Assembly (NCBI GenBank): GCA_964609825.1
Contig: CAZSSH010000004.1
Span: 186,001 to 250,000 of the forward strand
Source of the DNA: CAZSSH01 sp964609825
Lineage (GTDB): Bacteria > Verrucomicrobiota > Lentisphaeria > Victivallales > Victivallaceae
DNA length: 64,000 nt
Reading direction: 5' to 3'
Every line of letters starts with the position of its first letter. Within the stretch, counting starts at the first letter, position 1. This document shows, in pieces, positions 51,789 to 59,990 of the stretch. The position numbers were made by a program, and so were the translations under genes. The notes beneath the pieces were generated by a model, which ran no database searches, had not been told where the DNA came from, and worked only from the letters and a program-made list of their open reading frames with translations.

Positions 51789-54566
51789 TTACTCAACCAA
51801 GAGCTCAAAAAACGGCGTCGGGCCGCCGGGCAGCGCATTGGTATCGATAGTGATTTTGAGTTTGCCGCTTTCAACAACGACCGGGATTTGATCCATGCGT
51901 TCGCCGTTCAGCTTGAGGCTGTAAAGCGTCGCCTTTTGCGCAACTTGGGCGCGGTCCAGTGTGAGCTCAAGTTTGCCGGTGCGCAGCAACAGGGGCTTGC
52001 CGCCCAGATTGTCCAAAACTTCGCGGTTGGCGTCGCGGAACTTCATATTGTTATTAAGGGCGTCGGTGCTGAATACCAGCAAAAGATGTTTCCCCGTTTT
52101 GAGAGTGGCATCGGAGTCCAGCGAGGCGACCGTAACCGAGGCCGGGACGTTGCAGCTTTGGACGGTTAGCGCGCCGGCGGTATAACTTTGATCTTTTTTG
52201 ACGATCACCCCGGCGAGGCGCGGCGTGTTGACGGCGAGCAATCCTTGGTTGGTATCGAGGTAAATTTCGCCGGTGTCGCTCTCAAAAATTCCCTTGGCGG
52301 GATTGCTGCGGTTGGTTTCGCCAAGGGCTTTGAGTTCACGGAGTTTGGCGACGACTTGCGATAAATTGGCGGTACTGAGCGAGTTCTCCACACTGGTAAA
52401 CATGTCGCTTCCGCCCAATTTGGCGATGCCGTCCGGGTAGACGGTCAGCACCGGTTTGATGTTGGCTTTGGGCTTTTGGTAAATAATCCCGACTTTACAT
52501 ATCGGCCACAGCTTGGATAACTCGTCGCTTAACCCGAAGAGGGCGCGGCCGCCAAAGATAAAGTCGTAAGTGAGCGGGATCTCGACGCTGTTTTTGGCCT
52601 CGGCGACATCGCCGCGCAAGTAACAGAGTGCGGTCACCGTCTCGGCGGCGCGGATCACCGGGTCAAAGCCGACGTCAAAAGGCTGCAAGCGGCTGCCCGC
52701 AAACTGGACCTGACCGGCATGGCAGTTGAGCGCATTCCACCCCTGCAAGGCCGCTCCGGCGCCAAAGAGCAAGCCTTGCTCGTGACGAAACTGATTCCAA
52801 AACACCAAGCCGAACTCGGTGCAGAAAAACGGCCGGTCGAGGAAGCGGGCCACCGCCATACTTTTAAAACTGTTGCCGCCCGAAGTGAGGGTGTTTTGCT
52901 GCGAAACTTTGGTGCCGGGCTGGTTGTAGCCCCCTTCCGGGTGGGCGTGGTAACAATTCATGCTGACGGCCGGCAGCAGCGAGCGGGCCGGGACGGAGAC
53001 GAGGCGGGTGCGCATATTCCAGTTGGTCGAGAGTCCGCGGTAGCCCATTTCGTCCAAGGTCTTGAGATAAAACTCGGTCATTTCGTATTCCATTTGGCCG
53101 ATGAATTCACTCATCATCAGCCCGGCCGGAGATTTACCCGACGCCACTTGGTGGGTGATCCCGGGGACATCCTCAAATTTGCCGTCGGCTTTGAGCTCGA
53201 CATCGCCCGCTTTGCCCTGCCACGCGGCGTAAAGTTTGGCGTAATCGTTGTCAAAACGCTGTTTCAAATACGCGACCCAGGCGGGTTTAAACTCGACGCT
53301 GTAGTCGCGGTACTCGGAGAGGATTTCCTGCTCATTAAGATAGCTCACAATCGCGAGCGCGGGATCGGTGAGCAGGGACTGTTTGGTATAAGGGTTGACG
53401 TGGGTAAAGAGCTTGGTCACACCCGCCCGCCAATTGTCGCGAAACATCGGGTTGATGAACATCTGCACTTTGGTAGTGTAGCTACCTTTGCTCGACGGGG
53501 TGCCGTTTTGACCGTTGTCATAGCCGATGTAAGTGGTCATGGCATCCATGTTTAGATAAATCCCATTGCGCTTGAGTTGATACACGAGGTAATCAAATTT
53601 GTCGAGAATCACGGGGTCAAACCCGATTTGTTCGGCCGTTTCCGGCAAAATGTAGCGCCCCTGCGGATTTTTCAAGGCCGGCGAGCGCATGGTGTTTTGC
53701 AAGATCTGATCGAGGAAGTGAAAACGGACCATGTTGTATCCCTGCCGGGCGGCCAGGGCTGCATAATTCTCTATATCCTCTTTGCTCATCCCGGGGAGGG
53801 CCTGCGGGATCAGCTGGATGCTCATAAAGCGCGCCGCCCTGCCGGGCGCTTTTTCGAATACCGCCAAGCCCTCGTCATTGACGGTGAGCCGTCCCAGAGA
53901 GCCCGCTTCGCGGCGGGTAGTGATATTGGTAAAATCCAAGGCGCTGCCCGGCTTGATCACCAAATCGGTATTGTCGATGATCCTCCAGTTGCCCGGCTCG
54001 GTGACGTTGACGGCGGCGGTGGTCGCCGCTTTGGCCGCGGCCGCACTTTCGGCATTGCCGGGGATAATTTGGGCGCAGAGCGGGCCGAGATAAATATCGT
54101 CATTGGCGCGGTACTCGGTGAATAATATGCGCGGAATGTTGATCTGCGGCGCTCCGGCGGTGTTGACGAGGAGCGTCAATTCAAATTTTTGCCAGTCGCC
54201 GGTGAGCTTGAGTTGTTTGGTTTCCGAGTAGTGGCTGGAGGCGGGTGCATCCTCGGTAATGCGCAAGGCGACGGTTTGCGGCCGCGAAGCTTTGGCATAA
54301 AAGCTCAAATTGACGGTATCGCCCGCTTTGATGCTTTTGCCGGGGAGGCGGTAGACGATAAATGGAGGAAACTGCAAGTCCTCCATATTGTAGCGGCTGT
54401 TGACTTTGAGCGAAGTTTGTTTGTCCGGGGTCGGTGTTGCCGGATCGGCGGCGATTTTGACCGAGTTCCAATGAACCGGCATGGCGTCACTCGTGTTGTA
54501 ATCCCAGACGGCGGCTTGCACGGATACGGCAAGCGACAACAGCAAAAGATAAAAAACGTGCTTCAT
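51789..54566 (-). CDS. Secreted clan GH-A glycoside hydrolase (operon C)
   Basis: This 925-residue exported protein (signal peptide to about VQAAV) has an N-terminal carbohydrate-binding-like domain (about 22-170) and a TIM barrel (about 200-660). The acid/base Asn411-Glu412 is in SYLNEQEIL and the nucleophile Glu584 in CTEFG. Beta-rich C-terminal domains follow. The architecture recalls GH5/GH42-like beta-glycosidases; the family is not certain. The mature part has few Cys. It follows a pseudopilin gene by 3 bases and ends at the terminator 51739-51772. Confidence 0.82.
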   Translation of the reverse strand: MKHVFYLLLLSLAVSVQAAVWDYNTSDAMPVHWNSVKIAADPATPTPDKQTSLKVNSRYNMEDLQFPPFIVYRLPGKSIKAGDTVNLSFYAKASRPQTVALRITEDAPASSHYSETKQLKLTGDWQKFELTLLVNTAGAPQINIPRILFTEYRANDDIYLGPLCAQIIPGNAESAAAAKAATTAAVNVTEPGNWRIIDNTDLVIKPGSALDFTNITTRREAGSLGRLTVNDEGLAVFEKAPGRAARFMSIQLIPQALPGMSKEDIENYAALAARQGYNMVRFHFLDQILQNTMRSPALKNPQGRYILPETAEQIGFDPVILDKFDYLVYQLKRNGIYLNMDAMTTYIGYDNGQNGTPSSKGSYTTKVQMFINPMFRDNWRAGVTKLFTHVNPYTKQSLLTDPALAIVSYLNEQEILSEYRDYSVEFKPAWVAYLKQRFDNDYAKLYAAWQGKAGDVELKADGKFEDVPGITHQVASGKSPAGLMMSEFIGQMEYEMTEFYLKTLDEMGYRGLSTNWNMRTRLVSVPARSLLPAVSMNCYHAHPEGGYNQPGTKVSQQNTLTSGGNSFKSMAVARFLDRPFFCTEFGLVFWNQFRHEQGLLFGAGAALQGWNALNCHAGQVQFAGSRLQPFDVGFDPVIRAAETVTALCYLRGDVAEAKNSVEIPLTYDFIFGGRALFGLSDELSKLWPICKVGIIYQKPKANIKPVLTVYPDGIAKLGGSDMFTSVENSLSTANLSQVVAKLRELKALGETNRSNPAKGIFESDTGEIYLDTNQGLLAVNTPRLAGVIVKKDQSYTAGALTVQSCNVPASVTVASLDSDATLKTGKHLLLVFSTDALNNNMKFRDANREVLDNLGGKPLLLRTGKLELTLDRAQVAQKATLYSLKLNGERMDQIPVVVESGKLKITIDTNALPGGPTPFFELLVE

Positions 54567-54569
54567 AAA

Positions 54570-55301
54570 TTATTTCTCGTAAGCTAAAAATTTCTTTTTA
54601 AGATCGTCGTTGCCGTACATTTCGCGCCAGCTTTGTTTGTGGACGTGGCCGTCAAGGTAGAGCATGTTGGCGGATTGATTGACATCGTGGCGGTAGGCGG
54701 TGGTGAGGTTCCCGGTGTTGTATTTTTCGCCCATAAGCCAATAGCCGTTGGTCCCGGAGGGGTTGGATCCCTCGTAGTCATTCATCCAATTCAACGCATC
54801 GGTGATGAAATATTTGCCGGCCGGTCCTTTGACTCTGGCGGAGTTGTAGCCAAAGACCCCCATTTGCACCACATTGCCGCCCAAGCCGGTGATCTGCATG
54901 GCGTAGGAGTCCTGAATCGAGCTGTTAAGCACTCGCTGGCCGCGGGCGGAAAGACTTTTGGGGCATAACAAGCCTGCGGGGAGATAGCCGCTCTCGGTGC
55001 CGAGCACCCGGTCGGCCATCGGCGTACAGTCGGAAGCGCCTAAAAGTTTCAAATACTCGATATTCATCCGCCAGGCGACGCCGTTGCAGCCGGGATATTG
55101 CTGGCGCGCCGGGACAAAGGTGTGGGCGTACATATCGTGATACATGATGGCCGCGGTGCCGTATTGTTTGAGATTTGCGGCGCATTTGGTGGTTTGGGCG
55201 ACGTCTCTGGCTTTGTTTAATGCGGGCAGCAGCATGCCGGCAAGGATGGCGATGATGGCAATTACCACCAATAGCTCAATTAAAGTAAATAACCGCTTCA
55301 T
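54570..55301 (-). CDS. Prepilin-like protein with expanded H-X11-DG (operon C)
   Basis: This 243-residue protein has MKRL then FTLIELLVVIAIIAILAGMLLPALNK. The C-terminal element reads YRH(x11)DGHVHK, two residues longer than the usual H-X9-DG. Leu precedes the predicted cleavage site. It lies between another pseudopilin gene (48 bases upstream) and the GH-A gene (3 bases downstream). Confidence 0.9.
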   Translation of the reverse strand: MKRLFTLIELLVVIAIIAILAGMLLPALNKARDVAQTTKCAANLKQYGTAAIMYHDMYAHTFVPARQQYPGCNGVAWRMNIEYLKLLGASDCTPMADRVLGTESGYLPAGLLCPKSLSARGQRVLNSSIQDSYAMQITGLGGNVVQMGVFGYNSARVKGPAGKYFITDALNWMNDYEGSNPSGTNGYWLMGEKYNTGNLTTAYRHDVNQSANMLYLDGHVHKQSWREMYGNDDLKKKFLAYEK

Positions 55302-55349
55302 GATACCTTTTCTTTTCTCATTTTGTTTTATGTTAACGGGGAAACATCA

Positions 55350-56063
55350 TTATTTGGCGGGGCAGCGGCCATACCAAAAGGTGCGCGCCGGGATATCGGT
55401 GTCAACGCCGCCGTTGACCGGGATTTCCGAACGGGTGGCGGTATCGTGCAACCGCGACTCGACATGGCCGTCAACAAAATTGACATTGATCCGGTCAGAG
55501 TGCACGGCAAACTCGGGGCGTTGGCCGTCCGGGAAATTGACATGGCGCTCAAAACCGTTGTAGATGTTGTACAACCCGTCCATTTGCATGGCGGCCTTGG
55601 AGGCGCTGCGCACCTGACTGGTTTTGTAAAGCAAATGGTTGCGGGTCCCGCTGGCGCGGTACAATGTGGCGGCAATTTCGGCATAGGTGCGGCGGTTGGC
55701 GGTCGGGTATTTGGCCGAGTGTGCTGGGCAGGTAAACACAGAGGTGGTTTTGCTGTCCAGCGCACTTGCGGTGTTTTCGCGTGTATCTTTGGCCAAGCCG
55801 ACAAAGGAGGCTATTGAGACGTACCAGCGGTTGCTGGCAACCGACTCTGCGCCTTCATAATAACAGGGCGGGAAATAACCGTTGTTGCTGTCGGTGTATT
55901 GCAAGGTGGCGCCGCCGATTTGTTTCAAGTTGGAGGTGCAGCTCACCGCACGGGCTTTGTCTCTGGCTTTATTCAATGCCGGGAGCAGCATCCCGGCCAA
56001 AATGGCGATAATGGCAATGACAACCAAGAGCTCGATCAAGGTGAAATTTTTGCGGTTCATCAT
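55350..56063 (-). CDS. Prepilin-like protein with H-X9-DG (operon C)
   Basis: This 237-residue protein has MMNRKN then FTLIELLVVIAIIAILAGMLLPALNK and ends with VH(x9)DGHVES. Asn is at -1. GCAGGAGAAAC lies before two adjacent ATG codons (56063 and 56060); I took the first. It is the first gene of operon C, 46 bases after the -10 box of its promoter. The divergent LacI-family gene is its probable regulator. Confidence 0.9.
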   Translation of the reverse strand: MMNRKNFTLIELLVVIAIIAILAGMLLPALNKARDKARAVSCTSNLKQIGGATLQYTDSNNGYFPPCYYEGAESVASNRWYVSIASFVGLAKDTRENTASALDSKTTSVFTCPAHSAKYPTANRRTYAEIAATLYRASGTRNHLLYKTSQVRSASKAAMQMDGLYNIYNGFERHVNFPDGQRPEFAVHSDRINVNFVDGHVESRLHDTATRSEIPVNGGVDTDIPARTFWYGRCPAK

Positions 56064-56109
56064 GTTTCTCCTGCGATTGTTGCATTTTATCAATTTTTTC
56101 TGTAATTAT

Positions 56110-56138
56110 ATTATAGCAGAGAAATATGGCATTGACAA
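56110..56138 (-). promoter_or_regulatory. Operon C promoter, near-consensus sigma70
   Basis: On the minus strand TTGTCA (56133-56138), a 17-base spacer and an extended TGC-TATAAT (-10 at 56110-56115). The CTGCTATAATAT core matches that of the operon B promoter. Confidence 0.75.
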
Positions 56139-56143
56139 CCTCG

Positions 56144-56165
56144 ATAATGAAATAATAATGAAATA
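56144..56165. repeat. Tandem 11-bp repeat upstream of operon C promoter
   Basis: ATAATGAAATA occurs twice head to tail (56144-56154 and 56155-56165), one helical turn apart, in the gap between operon C and the LacI gene. It could be an activator or regulator site, or only a small replication-slippage duplication. Confidence 0.5.
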
Positions 56166-56212
56166 TTGATGAAAATTTTTCAGTTTTTTTCATAACCGAT
56201 GATTGCACCCTC

Positions 56213-56240
56213 TTGAAATTTTGAGATCGCGGACTATTTT
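56213..56240 (+). promoter_or_regulatory. Possible promoter of the LacI gene
   Basis: TTGAAA (56213-56218), a 16-base spacer and TATTTT (56235-56240) end only 5 bases before the first ATG, which would give a leaderless mRNA. Confidence 0.35.
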
Positions 56241-56245
56241 ACAAT

Positions 56246-57199
56246 ATGATGAAAGTAACCTTGGAGCAATTGGCGGCCAAAGCCGGAGTGTCGTTGAGCA
56301 CCGCCAGCCGCGTTTTAAACGGCGGCGGGCCGGTGGCAACGGCGACGCGTGAAAAAGTGCTGCAGGCTGCCACCACCTTGGGCATGATCGGCCACGTCAA
56401 TTCGGCCGGGCGGCCGCTCATTGCTCTGATTGGCGGTTACTCGTTAAGCGACTATTATATTCAGCATATGCTCCAGTATTTGAGCGATGAGCTATCCCGC
56501 AACTCGTTTCACTCGATTTTTATTTGCGAGCAAAATTTGGATGTCTTGCAAAACATCCCGGTCAACGGCGCCATTGCCATCAGCAGCGAGGGCCGTTGGA
56601 TCGAGCGTTGGTCCGAAATCAAAAATTGCCCGCTGGTGGGGCTTAATATCCGTGAAAACATCAGCAACAACATCTACTCCGTCAATGCCGATATTGGTGA
56701 TGGTATCCGTTTGGCGGTCAACCATTTGTACGAAATTGGCTGCCGCCGGGTGGCGTTGGTTCTCCCGGGGCTCGGCTCGGAGGCGGACTCGGCGCGCGCG
56801 GCGGCGTTTGCCAAAGAGTCGGCGGGCAAATTTGATTATGCGGCGGCGGAGATGTTTCAATCACGGGCGGTCGGGTTGCCGCGGGCGTTTGCGCTCTTGC
56901 GCTCGCGCGGGGCGGACGGATTGATTGTTCCCGGGTACGACAATGGGATGGCGGCCTATCACGCCTTGCAGTTGATCAATTGGAAAATCCCGGACGAAGT
57001 GGCGGTTATTTTGCAGCTGGAGCCGGAGATATCCGATTTTTTATTGCCCGAGCCGACGGTGATCCGGACCGATTTGCCGGCGATGAGCCGCCGTGCGGTT
57101 TCCCTCATGATGAGGCTGATCGCCAACGATCACCGGCCCGCGAGCGAGCTGATTCCGTATCAATTGGTGGTCCGCCACTCAACAAGACGGTTTTTTTGA
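56246..57199 (+). CDS. LacI-family transcriptional regulator
   Basis: This 317-residue repressor-type regulator has an N-terminal helix-turn-helix (VTLEQLAAKAGVSLSTASRVLNGGGPVATATREKV) and a LacI-type sugar-binding domain (LIALIGGYSLSDYYIQHML to the end). The sensor domain is somewhat short (usual total 330-350). No ribosome-binding sequence precedes the start; two ATG codons (56246, 56249) are adjacent. It is divergent from operon C, separated by 182 bases, and probably regulates it. Confidence 0.9.
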   Translation: MMKVTLEQLAAKAGVSLSTASRVLNGGGPVATATREKVLQAATTLGMIGHVNSAGRPLIALIGGYSLSDYYIQHMLQYLSDELSRNSFHSIFICEQNLDVLQNIPVNGAIAISSEGRWIERWSEIKNCPLVGLNIRENISNNIYSVNADIGDGIRLAVNHLYEIGCRRVALVLPGLGSEADSARAAAFAKESAGKFDYAAAEMFQSRAVGLPRAFALLRSRGADGLIVPGYDNGMAAYHALQLINWKIPDEVAVILQLEPEISDFLLPEPTVIRTDLPAMSRRAVSLMMRLIANDHRPASELIPYQLVVRHSTRRFF

Positions 57200-57270
57200 T
57201 TTGTAATTTGAATTTTTTGTACTATATTATTTTTCAACTGCCACAACAAACAAACGGAAAGGGTAAAAAA

Positions 57271-57981
57271 ATGAAGTATTTTGCCGGGGCGTTGCTTTCG
57301 CTTACTTTGCTTTCGGGGTGTGCCATCTTTAAAGAGATGCCGGATACACAAGAAGTGATGAAAAAAGTCGATCAGGCCAATGCCAGTGACGAGCGGATTG
57401 CCGCCGTCAAAAAAGCCAAGTTGGTGTATCTCAATGATGACACTGCCAACAGCCGCACGGTGATCTATTATGCCGCTCCCGACCAATTCCGTTTTGACAG
57501 TTTGAGCGACACCTCCGCCAATAGCGTGATTTACGACGGCAAAACCGCGTACTCCTACAGCAACAAAACCGGGGTCGCCGAGCTGACTCCGGAGCAGGTG
57601 CTCAATCTGCGCCGGAGTATTGTGGCGCTGCCCTTTGACGATCTGGCCGATGCATTGGTCTGTCCCAAAATCGACGACGACGCGATTGTCAACGGCATCG
57701 ATTGTTGGGTGATCAAGGCACAAATCAAAGATCTGCCCAAAATCGGAACGGTTACGTTATACTATGACAAAGCAACTTACCTCCTGCGCCGTTTGCAAAT
57801 TGACGATACTTGGTGTGCCGATTTCTTTCACTATCAGGATTACGAAGGGATCAAGTTGCCCGAGCTCACCATCATCGAGTCCGGCGCGGGGATGAAAAAG
57901 TACACGCTTTACAGTGTTGACTGGGATTCCCAGCTGGTCACCGCCGACACTTTTAAACCCTTTGCCCGTTTGAAAAAGTAA
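57271..57981 (+). CDS. LolA-like outer-membrane lipoprotein
   Basis: This 236-residue lipoprotein (lipobox LLSGC, Cys17) has an antiparallel-beta pattern of the LolA/LppX kind. VIYYAAPDQFRFDSLSD, SVIYDGKTAYSYSNKTGV and CWVIKAQIKDLPKIGTVTLYYDKATYLLRRLQID are typical of outer-membrane lipoprotein-sorting proteins that cradle an acyl chain. It might carry lipoproteins or another lipid; LolB/LolA assignment is not certain. GGAAAGGG precedes the ATG. It is followed 17 bases later by a secreted coiled-coil gene. Confidence 0.7.
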   Translation: MKYFAGALLSLTLLSGCAIFKEMPDTQEVMKKVDQANASDERIAAVKKAKLVYLNDDTANSRTVIYYAAPDQFRFDSLSDTSANSVIYDGKTAYSYSNKTGVAELTPEQVLNLRRSIVALPFDDLADALVCPKIDDDAIVNGIDCWVIKAQIKDLPKIGTVTLYYDKATYLLRRLQIDDTWCADFFHYQDYEGIKLPELTIIESGAGMKKYTLYSVDWDSQLVTADTFKPFARLKK

Positions 57982-57998
57982 CATAAGGAAATACCGCA

Positions 57999-58730
57999 AT
58001 GAAAATTTTGGGAATTTTGTTGGTTTTTGGTCTTTGTCTGACGGGCGCCGTGTATGCCGGCGACGGGATTGACGGAGCGGATACCTTTACGCTGCCCGAC
58101 GGCCGCGTATTGCAGCATCCTTACATCATGGAGCGCTCGCCCGACGGGATTACCATCGGTCATGACTCCGGATGCATTTTTGTCCGTTTTAAGGATTTGT
58201 CACCAGAGTTGCAAAAGAAATTTAACTATGACTCCGCCGCCGCCGCCAAATATGCGGCTCAGGTAGCCGCTTTGGATGCCCAGCGCAAACAGCAGATGGC
58301 CGAGCAGGCCCGTCAAAATGCGCTTGTCCAGCAGCAGGTGGACAAACTCCAGCAGCAAGAGGGCATCCAGGAGCAAAAATACCGCATCCAGCGCCTTCAG
58401 ATGGAGATCGACAACATCAAGGCCGATTTGCCCAAATTGGAAAAATTTGCCGAGGATAATCATCAGAGCAGCATCAGCATCGCCGAGCATCCGGCCGCCG
58501 CCGGCATGGGGCAGATGTGGGGCGCTTTTTCCGCCAGCAGCGATCAGACCGGTCAGACCGAGGCCGGACAGCAGGCCCATGAAATGGCGCAGTTGGATGA
58601 CCAAGCCAAAGACGCGATCTTTAAGTATCGCAATTTGCGCGCCACTTTGGATGACAAACAAATTCAGCTCGAGCGCGAGCAACTGGCTTTGCAGCAGATG
58701 ATCAAAGCGGTCAACGGCAGCAGCAACTGA
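57999..58730 (+). CDS. Secreted coiled-coil protein of unknown function
   Basis: This 243-residue exported protein has a signal peptide ending in AVYAG. A short beta domain (about 25-75) contains FVRFKDLSPELQKKFNYD, a motif I associate with proteins of Verrucomicrobiota/Lentisphaerota. A long Gln/Ala/Glu-rich coiled coil with two arms follows (about 80-150 and 195-240) around a flexible Ser/Gln segment. Function unknown. It shares a transcript with the LolA-like gene and ends at a strong terminator. Confidence 0.75.
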   Translation: MKILGILLVFGLCLTGAVYAGDGIDGADTFTLPDGRVLQHPYIMERSPDGITIGHDSGCIFVRFKDLSPELQKKFNYDSAAAAKYAAQVAALDAQRKQQMAEQARQNALVQQQVDKLQQQEGIQEQKYRIQRLQMEIDNIKADLPKLEKFAEDNHQSSISIAEHPAAAGMGQMWGAFSASSDQTGQTEAGQQAHEMAQLDDQAKDAIFKYRNLRATLDDKQIQLEREQLALQQMIKAVNGSSN

Positions 58731-58751
58731 TTGTTTGAATTCAATAAATAG

Positions 58752-58784
58752 AAACAGCGGCAAATTTTTGCCGCTGTTTTTTTT
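58752..58784 (+). terminator. Intrinsic terminator (serves both directions)
   Basis: AAACAGCGGCAAA (58752-58764) pairs with TTTGCCGCTGTTT (58767-58779), followed by T residues; it lies between the converging coiled-coil and pcnB genes. Confidence 0.92.
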
Positions 58785-58805
58785 ATGCTTTGAAAGATTG
58801 GTGGA

Positions 58806-59990
58806 TTAATGTTTTTTGCCGCCGCGGTGACCGCCGCGCCGTTTGCCCTCGGAGGAATGGCGCGGCCAAAATTTGAGCTGGCCGGAGATGTCGGTCTCGG
58901 TGACTTGGCTGCGGATTTTAAAGAGCTCCAAGGCATGCAAATAAGAGCGGCTGGCAATGACCTTGTCGCGCTCCTCGCAGTGTTGCAAGTAAGGTTGCAG
59001 CATCAAAATGCGTTCGGCCGACTCCAACATCCGGTTGATCATCGACTGGGGCTTAAAGATGTTTTCCACCACCTGACGGATGATCTGATTGACGGCGGGC
59101 GACGGCTCCCACAAGGAGGCTGCCTCGGCATGGATTGCCTCTTCGACCATCGGGAGGGCGAGTACGGCCATGGCTAAGGAGACGCTGTTGCGGTAGACTT
59201 TCTCAGAAACGCGTAAATTGCGCTCAAGTAAGAGCTCCAAGGCGTAATTCATCGCCGGGGTGCCCCAGCGCTCGTCCAAATACGGTAAAAAGTAGTGCAA
59301 GAGTCCAAAATCGTGAAAGGCCTGCAATTGCTTGTCGCCATAGACCGACTCCAACACTTTTTCAAGCTCGAGTGCCAGACGTGACGTTGAGGCTTGACGG
59401 ATCAGGCCGAGGGACGAAAACAACGCGTTTTCGGTCTCGCTCTCAATGTGAAAGTCGTACTGGCCGACCAGTTTGAGCGCCCGCAGCATCCGCACCGGGT
59501 CCTCCTCAAAACGCAGCTTGGGTTTGCCGATGGCGCGGACGATTTTGCCGCGGATATCATCAATCCCCTGACCGGTAAAGTCAATCAGCTCGGATTTGAC
59601 CGGGTCGTAAAACAACGCGTTGACCGTGAAATCGCGCCGCGTCGCATCCTCTTTGGCGGTGCCGAAGTCATTGTCGGAGGTGATCATATTGCCTTTGCCG
59701 TGATTTTGCGGCGCTTTGCGGAAGGTGCTTACTTCAAAAAGTTCGCCGCCGTACTCAACGTGGACGAGGCGGAAGCGTTTGCCGATGATCCGTGAGTTGC
59801 GGCGGCCGAAGCAAGCGCGCACCTCCTCGGGGGTGGCCGAGGTGGAGATGTCATAATCCTTGGGGTTGCGTCCGAGCAAAAGGTCGCGGATGGCGCCGCC
59901 GACAATGTAAGTTTCAAAGCCGTTGTTTTGCAGCTCTCCGACCAGACTGGTCACGTGATTTTCGACATCAAGTTCGTGTTTCACTATCAA
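58806..59990 (-). CDS. pcnB: Poly(A) polymerase / tRNA nucleotidyltransferase family
   Basis: This 394-residue class II nucleotidyltransferase has YIVGGAIRDLLLGRNPKDYDISTSA, the GGAxRD and DxD catalytic motifs, then RRDFTVNALFYDP and FEEDPVRMLRALKL. The C-terminal extension is basic and Gly/Arg/Lys-rich (GKRRGGHRGGKKH), which favours poly(A) polymerase (PcnB) over CCA-adding enzyme, though the two are hard to separate. It starts at a TTG that overlaps the nadB stop (TTGA) with AAGGA upstream. Confidence 0.85.
   Translation of the reverse strand: MIVKHELDVENHVTSLVGELQNNGFETYIVGGAIRDLLLGRNPKDYDISTSATPEEVRACFGRRNSRIIGKRFRLVHVEYGGELFEVSTFRKAPQNHGKGNMITSDNDFGTAKEDATRRDFTVNALFYDPVKSELIDFTGQGIDDIRGKIVRAIGKPKLRFEEDPVRMLRALKLVGQYDFHIESETENALFSSLGLIRQASTSRLALELEKVLESVYGDKQLQAFHDFGLLHYFLPYLDERWGTPAMNYALELLLERNLRVSEKVYRNSVSLAMAVLALPMVEEAIHAEAASLWEPSPAVNQIIRQVVENIFKPQSMINRMLESAERILMLQPYLQHCEERDKVIASRSYLHALELFKIRSQVTETDISGQLKFWPRHSSEGKRRGGHRGGKKH

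Noticed and set aside
3003..56063. A type IV pilus or type II secretion gene cluster
   Set aside because: Only prepilin-like proteins are present. No ATPase, platform protein, secretin or prepilin peptidase gene is in the window, so the FTLIELLVV proteins do not by themselves show a secretion or pilus locus.
34510..56063. A SusC/SusD-type polysaccharide utilisation locus
   Set aside because: No TonB-dependent receptor or SusD-like lipoprotein is encoded near any of the three operons.
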